Shown: positions 16,837-27,123, numbered from the stretch's first letter. The stretch is 64,000 bases of DNA from Burkholderia sp. WSM2230 (GCF_000472445.1 NZ_AXAJ01000021.1:21842-85841), one strand, 5' to 3'. The notes: generated by a model from the sequence alone, not told the origin. Numbers and translations: made by a program.

Positions 16837-18267
16837 CTAGCGGCGCTGGCCGAACATCATCTGCCGCGCCAGCGCGGTTTTAACCGGCGGCGCGAATTCC
16901 AGCGCAGTCAGCGCAAGGCCGCGCAAGATCGCGAGCGGTGCGAAGTCGATGGTGAAGAGGCGCGCCAGCGTGTCGGTGGCGCCGATCGTCATGCGCCGGT
17001 CGAGTGCGCGGCGCTGCGCGAAGGTGGCCAGCGCGAGCGGCGTCGGGCCTTCCGCCGACAAAGCATCGACGAGCGCGTGCGCGTCGCGCAAGCCGAGATT
17101 GAGGCCTTGGCCCGCGACCGGATGCAGCGTCTGCGCCGCATTGCCGATGGCGACGACGCGGCCCCTCACCAGCGTATCGACCGCGTTGAGTCCCAGCGGG
17201 AACGACGCGCGTCCCTTGATCTGCGTGAAGCGTCCCATGCGAGTGCCGAACGCAGTGCCGAGTTCGCGCAGGAATGCGTCGTCGGGGAGTTGCGCGCGGC
17301 GCGCGGCTTCGTCCGGCGCGCAGCACCAGACAAGCGCGTAGTCGGCGCCGCGCACGCCGCCCATCGGCAGCAAGGCAATCGGACCTTTCGGCGTGAAGCG
17401 TTCCCACGCGACGTGCGATTGCGGCGCCGACACGCTGACCGTGCCGACGAGCGCCGTCTGGCCGTAGTCGCGCGTGCCGGTTTTTGCGCGGCGCGCGGTG
17501 CGCTGCCCGTCGGCATGGTTTGCTGGTTGGCTACGCGGATGCTGGATGGCGTCGCGTTCGGCAGTTCGAGCGTTTGCGGCCTCGCGTTCAGCGGATTCGG
17601 CGCTCGCGGCAGCGGGGTTATCCGCGGCTTGGGCGGCGGCAAAACCGGTCGCCGCTGCGTTGTCGCCACCGCTTTTTGCGCCATGCCGATCACGGTGTCT
17701 GTCACCCTTCTGATCGCCGAACAACCCACCTTCGGCATTCACCAGAATGCGCGTGCGCAGCCGGCGCGTAACGCCCGCCGTTTCGATCGGCAGCGTCACG
17801 CCGTCTTCTTCCTGGACCGGCGACCCGGCGGAGGTCGAACGGAACCAGTGGACGGGCGTTGCGCGCACCGCTTCGGCGAGACCGTGCACGATGGAGCCAT
17901 AGCGCAGCACGTAACCGAGCGCCGGCAGGCCGTGCTCGCCGTGGTCGATCAGCGTGCGGCCGAAATGTCCGCGCTGCGACACGTGAATGCGCTGGATGGC
18001 GGTGGCGTCGGCGGGCCAGCGCAGCGGTTCGAGGATCATGCGGCTGCCGTGCGACACGGCAATCGCGCGCGGATCCGCAATCGAATCCTCGGGTTCGCGG
18101 GCGTCGATCAGCGCGATTTTCAGCTCGCGCGTGACGCTGCGCCGCGCGAGCCAACCGGCAAGCGCGAGCCCGACCGGCCCGGCGCCGACGATCGTCACGT
18201 CGAAATCGAAGGTCTGCTCGAGCGCGCGCGGCTTCAGGATGACCGTCGACGGGGAAACATCGTTCAT
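16837..18267 (-). CDS. UbiH/VisC-family FAD monooxygenase with a low-complexity insert
   Basis: A 476-residue flavin hydroxylase of the UbiH/UbiF/VisC/COQ6 family, which hydroxylates ubiquinone precursors. The FAD-binding VTIVGAGPVGLALAG motif is at residues 24-38. The second FAD/NAD motif is seen in GRVVAIGNAAQTLHPVAGQGLNLGLRDAHAL. Between about residues 188 and 265 there is an Ala/Arg/Asp/His-rich low-complexity segment not expected in the fold. The family sequence resumes at DYGQTALVGTVS. Without it the protein is the usual ~395 residues. It starts six bases after pepP, as in E. coli pepP-ubiH. Which ring position it hydroxylates cannot be told. Confidence 0.9.
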   Translation of the reverse strand: MNDVSPSTVILKPRALEQTFDFDVTIVGAGPVGLALAGWLARRSVTRELKIALIDAREPEDSIADPRAIAVSHGSRMILEPLRWPADATAIQRIHVSQRGHFGRTLIDHGEHGLPALGYVLRYGSIVHGLAEAVRATPVHWFRSTSAGSPVQEEDGVTLPIETAGVTRRLRTRILVNAEGGLFGDQKGDRHRDRHGAKSGGDNAAATGFAAAQAADNPAAASAESAEREAANARTAERDAIQHPRSQPANHADGQRTARRAKTGTRDYGQTALVGTVSVSAPQSHVAWERFTPKGPIALLPMGGVRGADYALVWCCAPDEAARRAQLPDDAFLRELGTAFGTRMGRFTQIKGRASFPLGLNAVDTLVRGRVVAIGNAAQTLHPVAGQGLNLGLRDAHALVDALSAEGPTPLALATFAQRRALDRRMTIGATDTLARLFTIDFAPLAILRGLALTALEFAPPVKTALARQMMFGQRR

Positions 18268-18273
18268 TGCGGG

Positions 18274-19680
18274 TTACTTCCTTGTTTCATGAGCCGCGCG
18301 GGCTTCCTGCATCAGCGCTTCGATTTCGCCGGCGGCCACCGGCACGTCGCGCGTGATCAGCTCGCAGCCCGTTGGCGTGACGATCGCGTCGTCCTCGATG
18401 CGGATGCCGATGTTCCAGTAGCGCTCGGGCACGCCCTCGGCCGGCCGGATGTACAGACCCGGCTCGATGGTGAGCGTCATCGAAGCCTGCAGCGTGCGCC
18501 ACGGCAGCACGCCGGCTTCGTCGCGCGGCGCGCTGCGCTCGCGGTAGTCGCCCACATCGTGCACGTCCATGCCGAGCCAATGGCCGGTGCGGTGCATATA
18601 GAAGGGCGCGTAGGCGCGCTCGGCGATCACGTCGTCGACAGAAGCCAACTTCGTCCGGTCGATGATGCCGGTGTCGAGCAAGCCTTGCGACAGCACACGC
18701 ACGGCGGCCTGATGCGGGTCATCGAAGGTGACCCCGGCGCGCGTCGCGGCGACGGCTGCCTGTTGCGCAGCCAGCACGATCTCGTAGAGTTCGCGCTGCG
18801 CCGCCGTAAAGCGGCCGCTCGCCGGAAAGGTGCGGGTGATGTCGGACGCGTAGCCGTCCAGTTCGCATGCCGCGTCTATCAGGATCAGGTCGCCTTCCTG
18901 CGCAATCGCGTTGCCGGCCGGGTAGTGCAGCACGCACGCGTTCGCGCCCGCCGCGACGATCGAGGTGTAGGCGGGCGCCTGCGCGCCGAATTTACGGAAC
19001 GTGTAGAGCAGCTCCGCTTCGAGCTCGTACTCGCGCACGCCGGGGCGGCACGCGGCCATCGCCCGGCGGTGCGCCTGCGCCGAAATCTGCCCGGCGCGGC
19101 GCATGATGGCGAGTTCGTGGTCGTCCTTGATGAGCCGCATGTCGTCGAGCAAGGGCACCAGATCGCGCGCGGCCGTGGGCGCCGCGACGCCGCTGCGGCC
19201 CTGCATGCGCACGGCCTCGAGCCAGCCGCGCACCTGGCCGTCGAGCTTTTCCGACGCGCCTAGCGCGTAGTGCAGCGACGGCTTGTCAGCGAGGATTTGA
19301 GGCAGTTGCGCGTCGATTTCGCCGAATGGGAAAGCGGCGTCGAATCCAAAGGCAACGCGCGCGCCGTCCGGCCCAAAGCGGAAGCCTTCCCAGATCTCGC
19401 GTTCGACGTTTTTCTCGCGGCAGAACAGGATAGACGCGGGTTGGCCGGGCGCCGCGCTGGCGTCGAGCACGAGCAGCGCCTCCGGTTCCGTGAAGCCGGT
19501 CAGATAGTAGAAGTAGCTGTCGTGCCGGTACGGATAATCGGCGTCCCGGTTGCGCAGCGCTTCGGGCGCGGTCGGCACGATGGCGACGCCGCCGCCCGCT
19601 GCGCGCAGCGCGGCGAGTACGCGCTCGCGGCGCGTGCGGTAGACGTCGATGGCGATGGTGGGTTCGGTCGGCTGGTTCAT
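18274..19680 (-). CDS. pepP: Xaa-Pro aminopeptidase (M24B)
   Basis: A 468-residue metallopeptidase that removes N-terminal residues preceding proline. Metal ligands are visible in LILIDAACELDGYASDITRTFPASGRF (two Asp), HRTGHWLGMDVHD (His), TIEPGLYI (Glu) and GIRIEDDAIVT (Glu). The N-terminal creatinase-like domain begins RERVLAALRAAGG. The frame stays open upstream to 19947, but family residues begin with the ATG at 19680. Heads a pepP-ubiH pair. Confidence 0.94.
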   Translation of the reverse strand: MNQPTEPTIAIDVYRTRRERVLAALRAAGGGVAIVPTAPEALRNRDADYPYRHDSYFYYLTGFTEPEALLVLDASAAPGQPASILFCREKNVEREIWEGFRFGPDGARVAFGFDAAFPFGEIDAQLPQILADKPSLHYALGASEKLDGQVRGWLEAVRMQGRSGVAAPTAARDLVPLLDDMRLIKDDHELAIMRRAGQISAQAHRRAMAACRPGVREYELEAELLYTFRKFGAQAPAYTSIVAAGANACVLHYPAGNAIAQEGDLILIDAACELDGYASDITRTFPASGRFTAAQRELYEIVLAAQQAAVAATRAGVTFDDPHQAAVRVLSQGLLDTGIIDRTKLASVDDVIAERAYAPFYMHRTGHWLGMDVHDVGDYRERSAPRDEAGVLPWRTLQASMTLTIEPGLYIRPAEGVPERYWNIGIRIEDDAIVTPTGCELITRDVPVAAGEIEALMQEARAAHETRK

Positions 19681-19978
19681 CGTGCGATTGTAGCGCCCAA
19701 TGCAGGGACGGATTTTGCGCAGGCACGCAGCGGTGGGCGTTCGCGCACCGTGGGGGCGCTCGCTCCGCCCGGCTGACCGCCGCCACAGGCGTTGACCGTG
19801 GTCTCGCGCCCGCCGCCTCCGCCGCCCTTGGCCGTTCGGACGGCTAGACGGCGCCCGCGTCGCGCGGCAATGTTGCAATCCATCCACAGCGGCTGCGCGC
19901 GCGGCTCGCGAAGAACGCGCGCGGCGTTCGCGCACGCCGCCAAGCACTTATACTTTCGCCGGATTCAGAAAAAGGCAG

Positions 19979-20599
19979 ATGGCAATGATGAAACTCATCG
20001 GTTCGCTCGCCAGCCCGTTCGTGCGCAAGGCGCGCATCGTGCTGGCCGACAAGAAGATCGACTACGAGCTGGTGCCCGAGAACGTCTGGGCGCCGGATAC
20101 CCGCATCCACACCTTCAATCCGCTGGGCAAGGTGCCATGCCTCGTGATGGAAGACGGCGAAGCGGTGTTCGACTCGCGCGTGATCTGCGAGTACGTGGAC
20201 ACGCTGTCGCCGGTCGGCAAGCTGATCCCGCAATCGGGGCGCGAGCGCATCGAGGTGCGATGCTGGGAAGCGCTCGCCGACGGCCTGCTCGACGCCGCCG
20301 TGCTGATTCGCCTGGAAAGCACGCAGCGCGCGCCGGAGCAGCGCGTCGACGCATGGGTGGCGCGCCAGCAGCGCAAGATCGACGAAGCGCTGGTCGCCAT
20401 GTCGCAAGGCCTCGCTGGCAAGCCGTGGTGCGCGGGCAATCACTACACGCTCGCTGACATTGCGGTGGGCTGCGCGCTGGGTTATCTGGATTTCCGCATG
20501 CCGGAGTTGAATTGGCGCGATTCGCATCCGAATCTCGATAAGCATTTTCAGAAGCTTTCTCTGCGCCAGTCGTTTATTGATACTGTGCCGGTTGGCTGA
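19979..20599 (+). CDS. Glutathione S-transferase family protein
   Basis: A 206-residue GST-fold protein. The N-terminal thioredoxin-like domain shows MKLIGSLASPFVRKARIVLADKKIDYE, with NPLGKVPCLVMEDGEAVFDSRVICEYVD as the glutathione-binding block. The helical domain ends WCAGNHYTLADIAVGCALGYLDFR. The order resembles YibF-type GSTs, whose substrates are unclear. Two start choices exist (19979 and 19985); AAAGG upstream fits either. It is divergent from pepP and ends in a strong terminator. Confidence 0.92.
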   Translation: MAMMKLIGSLASPFVRKARIVLADKKIDYELVPENVWAPDTRIHTFNPLGKVPCLVMEDGEAVFDSRVICEYVDTLSPVGKLIPQSGRERIEVRCWEALADGLLDAAVLIRLESTQRAPEQRVDAWVARQQRKIDEALVAMSQGLAGKPWCAGNHYTLADIAVGCALGYLDFRMPELNWRDSHPNLDKHFQKLSLRQSFIDTVPVG

Positions 20600-20693
20600 A
20601 CGGCCAAAATCCAGTCTGCTAACGGATACGTCAAGTTTGCAAAATTGCGTTAATCGTACTTTCAAAGTCATGATTTAAAGCTTTCAGATGTGG

Positions 20694-20728
20694 TAAAAAA
20701 GCGCCTCCCGCCAGGCGCTTTTTTTTCG
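20694..20728 (+). terminator. Rho-independent terminator of the GST gene
   Basis: AAAAAAGCGCCT and AGGCGCTTTTTTTT pair perfectly around CCCGCC. About 95 bases after the GST stop; symmetrical A/T flanks make it usable from both sides. Confidence 0.9.
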
Positions 20729-20857
20729 TCTGCCGCGTGGGGCAATGGTTATGCAGTCAACATATCCGGCGCGACTCACCGTCGAATGCGGCCATTGCGA
20801 ATGGGCGGCGAGTTGATCGCGCCGTCGAACGAATAACACCACAAAGAGACTTTCACG

Positions 20858-21616
20858 ATGAAACCGTATCGCTTTGTTATTGCTGCGTCCGCCTTCTCGC
20901 TATTTGCCGCGTGCTCCACTGTCAGCAGCCTCGATCCGTCCGCGCTGGTGCAGTCGGGCCAACTGGCCACGCAGGCCGCCACGCTTTCCGACACGGACGT
21001 CCGAGCGCTCAGCGACAAGTCATGCGCGCAGCTCGACAAGGAAAACACCATCGCGCCCGCCAACAGCAAGTATCAGAAGCGCCTGAACAAGATTGCCGCG
21101 CAACTGGGCGACAACATCAACGGCACGCCAGTGAATTACAAGGTCTACATGACCAAAGACGTGAATGCGTGGGCCATGGCCAACGGCTGCGTGCGCGTCT
21201 ACAGCGGCCTGATGGACATGATGAACGACAACGAAGTGCGCGGCGTGGTCGGCCATGAAATGGGCCACGTGGCGCTCGGCCACACGAAGAAGGCGATGCA
21301 GGTGGCGTACGCGACCTCGGCGGTGCGTTCGGTGGCGTCTTCGGCGGGCGGCATTGCCGGGGCGCTGTCCGGTTCGCAACTGGGCGAATTTTCCGAAAAG
21401 CTGATTAACGCGCAATTCTCGCAAACGCAGGAAAGCGCAGCCGACGATTATTCGTTCGATTTGCAGAAAAAGAAAAATCTGGACCCGTCGGGCCTCGTCA
21501 CGGCGTTTAACAAACTCGCGCAAATGGATGGCGGTAAATCGAGTATGTTGAGTTCGCATCCGGCATCGCCGGCACGCGCGCAGCATATTCAGCAACGTAT
21601 CGCGTCGAATCAGTAA
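20858..21616 (+). CDS. M48 family lipoprotein metalloprotease
   Basis: A 252-residue outer-envelope peptidase related to LoiP/YggG. A signal peptide ends in the lipobox FAAC, with Cys19 as the lipidated residue. The zinc motif HEMGH is at residues 133-137 and the third ligand is the Glu in QTQESAADDYSFD. The C-terminal SSHPASPARAQHIQQRI is a typical M48 ending. It probably degrades misfolded envelope proteins. It is a single gene with its own terminator. Confidence 0.92.
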   Translation: MKPYRFVIAASAFSLFAACSTVSSLDPSALVQSGQLATQAATLSDTDVRALSDKSCAQLDKENTIAPANSKYQKRLNKIAAQLGDNINGTPVNYKVYMTKDVNAWAMANGCVRVYSGLMDMMNDNEVRGVVGHEMGHVALGHTKKAMQVAYATSAVRSVASSAGGIAGALSGSQLGEFSEKLINAQFSQTQESAADDYSFDLQKKKNLDPSGLVTAFNKLAQMDGGKSSMLSSHPASPARAQHIQQRIASNQ

Positions 21617-21631
21617 TGCGTGTCTGAATGT

Positions 21632-21672
21632 TCAACGCGCGCTGTCGGTAATTGCCGCAGCGCGCGTTTTTT
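21632..21672 (+). terminator. Terminator of the M48 protease gene
   Basis: AACGCGCGCTG and CAGCGCGCGTT pair, followed by six T. It sits between convergent genes (M48 protease and lnt). Confidence 0.85.
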
Positions 21673-21691
21673 ATTGAAGTCTTCGCACTGA

Positions 21692-23419
21692 TTATTCAAC
21701 GCCGTTTGCCGCGTTGCCGTTTTTGCGACGCGCAATGCCGGGCCCGAATGCAAAACCGAATGCCAGCAGCAACAGGGAAACGGCGAGCACGGTGTTATTG
21801 CCGCTCGTCACATAAGGCGTGCGGCCGGCTGTGCCTTGCACGGTGACGTCGAGCGAGCCGATGGTGTAGGGCGTGAGCTTGCCGAGCACTTTGCCGTTGG
21901 CGTCGATTGCCGCCGTCATGCCGGTGTTCGTCGCGCGCAGCATCGGGCGGCCGGTTTCCAGCGAGCGCATGCGTGCAATCTGCAGATGCTGGTCGAGCGC
22001 GATGGTGTCGCCGAACCACGCGAGATTCGTCGAGTTGATCAGCACGCCCGCCGGCGTATCGCTTTCGCGGACGGTCCGGGCAATCTCTTCGCCGAAAATG
22101 TCTTCGTAGCAGATGTCGACCGCGACCGGCTGGTTATGCACGACGAACGGCTTCTGCACTGGGCCGCCGCGCGCGAAATCGCCGAGCGGAATGTTCATCA
22201 GGTTCACGAACCAGCGAAAGCCCCACGGCACGAATTCGCCAAACGGCACGAGGTGATGCTTGTCGTAGCGGTACACGTCGCGTGTGCCCGGCGTGACGCC
22301 GAACAGACTGTTGGTGTAGTCGACCACGCGGCCTTCGGGCGTCACCGAGCCGCCAATGGCGCCAAACAGGATCGCGCTGCCCGTCGAGTCCGCAAAGTTG
22401 CGCACGGCGGCCGCGAACGGCACCGGCAACTGCTGCGCGAGCACCGGAATGGCGGTCTCCGGCGTGACGATCAGGTCGGCGGGCTTCGACGTTATCATCT
22501 GCTGATACTGGTCGATGGCGGCGCGCACGCCCGCTTCCTCGAACTTCATGTCCTGCTTGACGTCGCCTTGCAGCAGACGCACGGCGAGCGGCGCGTTCGC
22601 CGGGACCGTCCAGCTCGCCAGCGGCAGCAGCAGGCCCGCCGCGATCAAGGCGAGGGCGATGCCGCCCGGCAGCGCAACTTGCGCAGCATGGCCGCGCGCA
22701 CGGCCGCCGTCCGGCGCAGTGTCGACCGATTCGCGGCAACCGCGCAGCGCCGGCACGAGCGGCAGCAGCGCCTCTACGATCAGCGCGGCCGCTAGCGCCA
22801 GCACCCAGCCGACGCCGTAAACGCCGGCGAGCGGTGCAAACCCGGCGAACGGGCCGTCCACTTGCGCGTAGCCGCTCGCGAGCCACGGAAAGCCAGTGAA
22901 CACCGTGCCGCGCAGCCATTCGCCGATAGCCCACGCGCTCGCGAACGCGAGGGCCCCGTGCCACGTCGGCGAAAACGGCATGTCGACCGCGGACTTGCCG
23001 TTGCGCGCGTGACCGGCGCAAAAGGACCAGACGCCGGCAGCCAAAGCGGGATACAGCGCGAGATACAACGAAAACAGCACGAGCGCGGTCGCGGCGAGCG
23101 GCGCGGGCATGCCGCCGTAGTCGTGCATGCTCACGTAGAGCCACCACACGCCGGTCACGAAGTTGCCGAAGCCGAACGCGCCGCCCGTGAGCGCCGCGCT
23201 TTTCCAGCCGGTGGTGCGCGTGAGCCAGGCGAACAGGAAGACGAAGATGGCCAGTTCGAGCCAGCCGCCGTGCGGAGTGGGCGCGAACGACAAGGTGTTG
23301 GCCGCGCCGGCCGCCAGCGCGACGGGATAATGCCAGCGAGGCAGCGTGCGCGCGCGCGTGACTTGCGCGGCGGCCGCGCTCACGCCGCGGCGCGAAGAGG
23401 AAGTAATCGGGTCGGCCAT
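21692..23419 (-). CDS. lnt: Apolipoprotein N-acyltransferase
   Basis: A 575-residue inner-membrane enzyme that adds the third acyl chain to lipoproteins. Six or more hydrophobic segments occupy the N-terminal 200 residues. The nitrilase-like domain carries the Glu-Lys-Cys triad in VTPETAIPV, YDKHHLVPFGEFVPW and VDICYEDIFGEEI. A last hydrophobic segment near VLAVSLLLLAFGFAFG precedes a short basic tail. The frame opens at 23581, but family residues begin after 23419. Paired with corC, 70 bases upstream. Confidence 0.95.
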   Translation of the reverse strand: MADPITSSSRRGVSAAAAQVTRARTLPRWHYPVALAAGAANTLSFAPTPHGGWLELAIFVFLFAWLTRTTGWKSAALTGGAFGFGNFVTGVWWLYVSMHDYGGMPAPLAATALVLFSLYLALYPALAAGVWSFCAGHARNGKSAVDMPFSPTWHGALAFASAWAIGEWLRGTVFTGFPWLASGYAQVDGPFAGFAPLAGVYGVGWVLALAAALIVEALLPLVPALRGCRESVDTAPDGGRARGHAAQVALPGGIALALIAAGLLLPLASWTVPANAPLAVRLLQGDVKQDMKFEEAGVRAAIDQYQQMITSKPADLIVTPETAIPVLAQQLPVPFAAAVRNFADSTGSAILFGAIGGSVTPEGRVVDYTNSLFGVTPGTRDVYRYDKHHLVPFGEFVPWGFRWFVNLMNIPLGDFARGGPVQKPFVVHNQPVAVDICYEDIFGEEIARTVRESDTPAGVLINSTNLAWFGDTIALDQHLQIARMRSLETGRPMLRATNTGMTAAIDANGKVLGKLTPYTIGSLDVTVQGTAGRTPYVTSGNNTVLAVSLLLLAFGFAFGPGIARRKNGNAANGVE

Positions 23420-23489
23420 TATTGCGTGGTCGGCGTGAGAAGTGGCGGGTTGGGAAGACTTGGGCAAGAGCCCTGCGGTGGCATGACGC

Positions 23490-24383
23490 TCAGGTCTGGA
23501 CGTGCTGCGCCTCGCGCTCGCGCTGACCGGCAAGCGGATCGCGCCGCACGAGCAGCATGTGAATCTGGCGCGCGTCGCCACGCAGAATTTCGAAGATCAG
23601 ATCGTCGATACGAACCTTTTCGCCGCGATGCGGCACGCGCCCGAAGTGATGCGTGACCAGTCCGCCGATGGTGTCCACTTCTTCGTCTGAATAATGCGTG
23701 CCGAAGGTCTCGTTGAACTGCTCGATTTCGGTCAGCGCGCGCACGCGGAAGCGGCCGTCGGGCGAGGCGATAATGTTGCCGCTTTCCTCGTCGAAATCGT
23801 ATTCGTCCTCGATGTCGCCGACGATCTGCTCCAGCACGTCCTCGATCGTAATGAGACCGGCCACGCCGCCGTATTCGTCGACCACCACCGCAAGGTGATT
23901 ACGGTTCACGCGGAAATCGTGCAGCAGCACGTTCAGGCGCTTCGACTCGGGAATAAAGACGGCGGGCCGCAGCATGCCGCGCACGTCGAATTCTTCTTCG
24001 GCGTAGTACCGCAGCAGATCTTTCGCGAGCAGCACGCCGATCACGTTGTCGCGGTTGCCTTCGTAGACCGGATAGCGCGAATGCGCTTTTTCCAGCACGT
24101 AAGGAATGAATTCGTCGGGGCTGTCCGCGATGTTGATTGCGTCCATTTGCGCGCGCGGCACCATGATGTCGCGTGCGCTGAGTTCGGAGACCTGGAACAC
24201 GCCTTCGATCATCGACAGCGAGTCGGCGTCGATCAGGTTGCGCTCGTGCGCGTCCTGCAGAATTTCCAGAAGTTCGGCGCGCGAGTCGGGCTCGGGCGAG
24301 ATGAAATCAGTCAGACGCTCGAGCAGCGAGCGCTTTTCGTGAGGTTTGTCGGTGTGGCGTCGACTGGGATACGTGTCGTTCAT
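23490..24383 (-). CDS. corC: CorC/HlyC family CBS-domain protein
   Basis: A 297-residue cytosolic protein linked to magnesium/cobalt efflux. Two CBS domains span roughly residues 60-180 (ELSARDIMVPRAQMDAI; FIPESKRLNVLLHDFRVNRNHLAVVVDEYGGVAGLITIEDVLEQIVG). The C-terminal CorC_HlyC domain begins ASPDGRFRVRALTEIEQFNETFG. The start MNDTYPSRR at 24383 is preferred to the open frame up to 24575. Upstream of lnt in the conserved ybeY-corC-lnt order, though a chaC gene and terminator are inserted here. Confidence 0.94.
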   Translation of the reverse strand: MNDTYPSRRHTDKPHEKRSLLERLTDFISPEPDSRAELLEILQDAHERNLIDADSLSMIEGVFQVSELSARDIMVPRAQMDAINIADSPDEFIPYVLEKAHSRYPVYEGNRDNVIGVLLAKDLLRYYAEEEFDVRGMLRPAVFIPESKRLNVLLHDFRVNRNHLAVVVDEYGGVAGLITIEDVLEQIVGDIEDEYDFDEESGNIIASPDGRFRVRALTEIEQFNETFGTHYSDEEVDTIGGLVTHHFGRVPHRGEKVRIDDLIFEILRGDARQIHMLLVRRDPLAGQREREAQHVQT

Positions 24384-24562
24384 GGTAGTGCGCCCGGCAA
24401 GACTGGGCGCGCTGTTGCGGAGCATTAAGGATACACCAGGCAAGTGGCAGGACCGTGTCCCTCCCGGCCGGGCGATGAATGAAAACGGCTGACGCCAAAG
24501 CGCCGCGAGGCGCGGGCCATGGGTCAATCGTAACTGATTACACGACCGAAAGCGTTGCGGAG

Positions 24563-24593
24563 AAAAAAACGGCAATGCGGAGTGGGCACTCCG
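24563..24593 (-). terminator. Leftward terminator downstream of chaC
   Basis: On the minus strand, CGGAGT-GCCC-ACTCCG is followed by CATTGCCG and a seven-T tract. It would stop the miaB-phoH-ybeY-chaC transcript and separate it from corC-lnt. Confidence 0.65.
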
Positions 24594-24612
24594 TGACTCA
24601 TGTTCCGCTTCG

Positions 24613-24659
24613 GCCTCGTTGCCTGCCTCGTTGCGTCCTTGCCTCTTTGCCTCGTTGCG
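24613..24659. repeat. Tandem repeat with GCCTCGTTGC units
   Basis: GCCTCGTTGC appears three times, with two degenerate copies (GTCCTTGCCT, GCCTCTTTGC), just downstream of chaC. No coding role is seen. Confidence 0.65.
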
Positions 24660-24684
24660 GCCGGCCTCCAGGTGTACCGGGCGT

Positions 24685-25401
24685 CTATTTGCCGGTTTGC
24701 GGCTGCGGAACAGGCAGTGCTGCGCCGGGTGTACCGGAGTCGCGCTTGCCGGCGTCGCAGCGCTCCAGCAGCGCTTCGAGTGCGCGGTCGGGCATGCCGC
24801 TTTCGCGCAGCGCGTGAACCGTGCGGCTCACGTAGTCGAGCGTGGTGCCGTAACGGCCGCGCGCGCAGCCGAACACCGTTTTGACGATTTCGTCGCCGAG
24901 CTTGCCGGTATAGCTCGGCACGTCTCGGCGCATGACAAAAGCGAGCGCGTCGACGCGCCGGCCGTCGGCGAGTACGCAGGGCAGCCACGCGGGCCGGTAT
25001 GACCCCATCGCCATTTCCCGACGCCAGAGCGCCTCCAGGTGCGGCATCGCCCCTTGCGCCGCGAGGCGAAACGCAATGCCCGTGCACGAACCGCCACGGT
25101 CCAGCGCCAGCACGAGCCCCGGCTGTTCGGGCGTGCCGCGGTTCACGCGCGACCATAGATACAGGCCGCGGTGGTATCCATGCACCTTCGAACGCGTCGC
25201 TTCGACAGTAGGCAGGCCGGGATTCCAGATCAGCGAGCCATAGCCGAAGAGCCATAAGTCGCTCAGCCGGTCCCAGTCGCGCAGCGTGCATTCGAGCGAT
25301 GCGCGCAGTTCCTCGTCCGTCAGGAGCCGCGATTCGCCGAGCGCCGGCGGATAGTCCGGGCAGGGCGGTCGGGCGTCGTCGTCTGGAGGAAAGGAGCTCA
25401 C
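24685..25401 (-). CDS. ChaC-type gamma-glutamylcyclotransferase
   Basis: A 238-residue enzyme of the ChaC family, which breaks glutathione into 5-oxoproline and Cys-Gly in the cytosol. LWLFGYGSLIWNPG is the substrate-binding loop of the family; the catalytic Glu should lie in the LALDRGGSCTGIAFRLA to YRPAWL region. FVMRRDVPSYTGKLG and the C-terminal GTTLDYVSRTVHALRESG also fit. It begins 19 bases after ybeY. It sits inside a gene order where ybeY is usually followed by corC, so it looks like an insertion. Confidence 0.88.
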   Translation of the reverse strand: MSSFPPDDDARPPCPDYPPALGESRLLTDEELRASLECTLRDWDRLSDLWLFGYGSLIWNPGLPTVEATRSKVHGYHRGLYLWSRVNRGTPEQPGLVLALDRGGSCTGIAFRLAAQGAMPHLEALWRREMAMGSYRPAWLPCVLADGRRVDALAFVMRRDVPSYTGKLGDEIVKTVFGCARGRYGTTLDYVSRTVHALRESGMPDRALEALLERCDAGKRDSGTPGAALPVPQPQTGK

Positions 25402-25420
25402 GGTTCAGTTCGGGCGGCGG

Positions 25421-25882
25421 TTAGCGGTACGGATCGGGAAAGCCCAGTTTGCCGAGAATCTCGGTTTCGAGCGCTTCCATTTCCTCGGCTTCTTCGTCGA
25501 CTTCGTGATCGTAGCCCTGCGCGTGGAGCGTGCCGTGCACCAGCAGATGCGCGTAATGCGCAAGGAGCGGCTTGCCCTGCTCTGCGGCTTCCTTCTCCAC
25601 CACTGGGCAGCACAGGATCAGATCGCCCGTCACTGGATCGTCTTCGGACTCCGCGTACGCGAACGTCAGCACATTGGTCGAATAGTCCTTGCCGCGATAG
25701 GTGCGGTTCAACGTCCGGCCTTCTTCGGCGTCGACGAAACGCACGGTCAGTTCGCCGTCCGCGAAAAGCGCGGCCTTGATCCAGCCGGCCACCGTGGCGC
25801 GCGGCAGCAGCGCCTTGTGTTCGGGCCAGGCTTTCGCGGCGGGAAATTGCAGGTTCAGCGTCAGTTTCGGAGCGCGGCTCAT
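25421..25882 (-). CDS. ybeY: Endoribonuclease YbeY (rRNA maturation)
   Basis: A 153-residue zinc-dependent RNase needed for 16S rRNA 3' end processing and ribosome quality control. The signature HGTLHAQGYDHEVDEEAEEME supplies the three His ligands. NRTYRGKDYSTNVLTFAY is the conserved upstream block. Length is normal. Downstream of phoH with a 60-base gap, as in most proteobacteria. Confidence 0.96.
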   Translation of the reverse strand: MSRAPKLTLNLQFPAAKAWPEHKALLPRATVAGWIKAALFADGELTVRFVDAEEGRTLNRTYRGKDYSTNVLTFAYAESEDDPVTGDLILCCPVVEKEAAEQGKPLLAHYAHLLVHGTLHAQGYDHEVDEEAEEMEALETEILGKLGFPDPYR

Positions 25883-25942
25883 CTTGTTTGATGTTTCAGG
25901 CGAGGTGTTGCGCGGCGACTGGTGCGCACAGTCCGGGCGAAT

Positions 25943-27016
<1,074 letters not shown>

Positions 27017-27123
27017 GGCGATGAGTCGATCCTGTCGGTTTCAGTACGCGGGCGGCGGCGCGGGCGCTTTCAGCGTTGCGTGGGGCCGCGCGCTTGCGTC
27101 GTCAATGGTCGCTTGGTGGTCAG

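Larger units (their letters stand above)
24384..24684 (-). other. Gap between chaC and corC
   Basis: Holds the leftward terminator at 24563-24593 and a C/T-rich tandem repeat at 24613-24659. The rest, from 24384 to 24560, must contain the corC promoter, but I see no strong -35/-10 pair. No coding frame is supported. Confidence 0.45.

Noticed and set aside
16795..19263. 822-residue open frame antisense to ubiH and pepP
   Set aside because: Its composition is Arg/Ala/His-rich as expected of an antisense frame in GC-rich DNA, and both minus-strand genes carry clear motifs.
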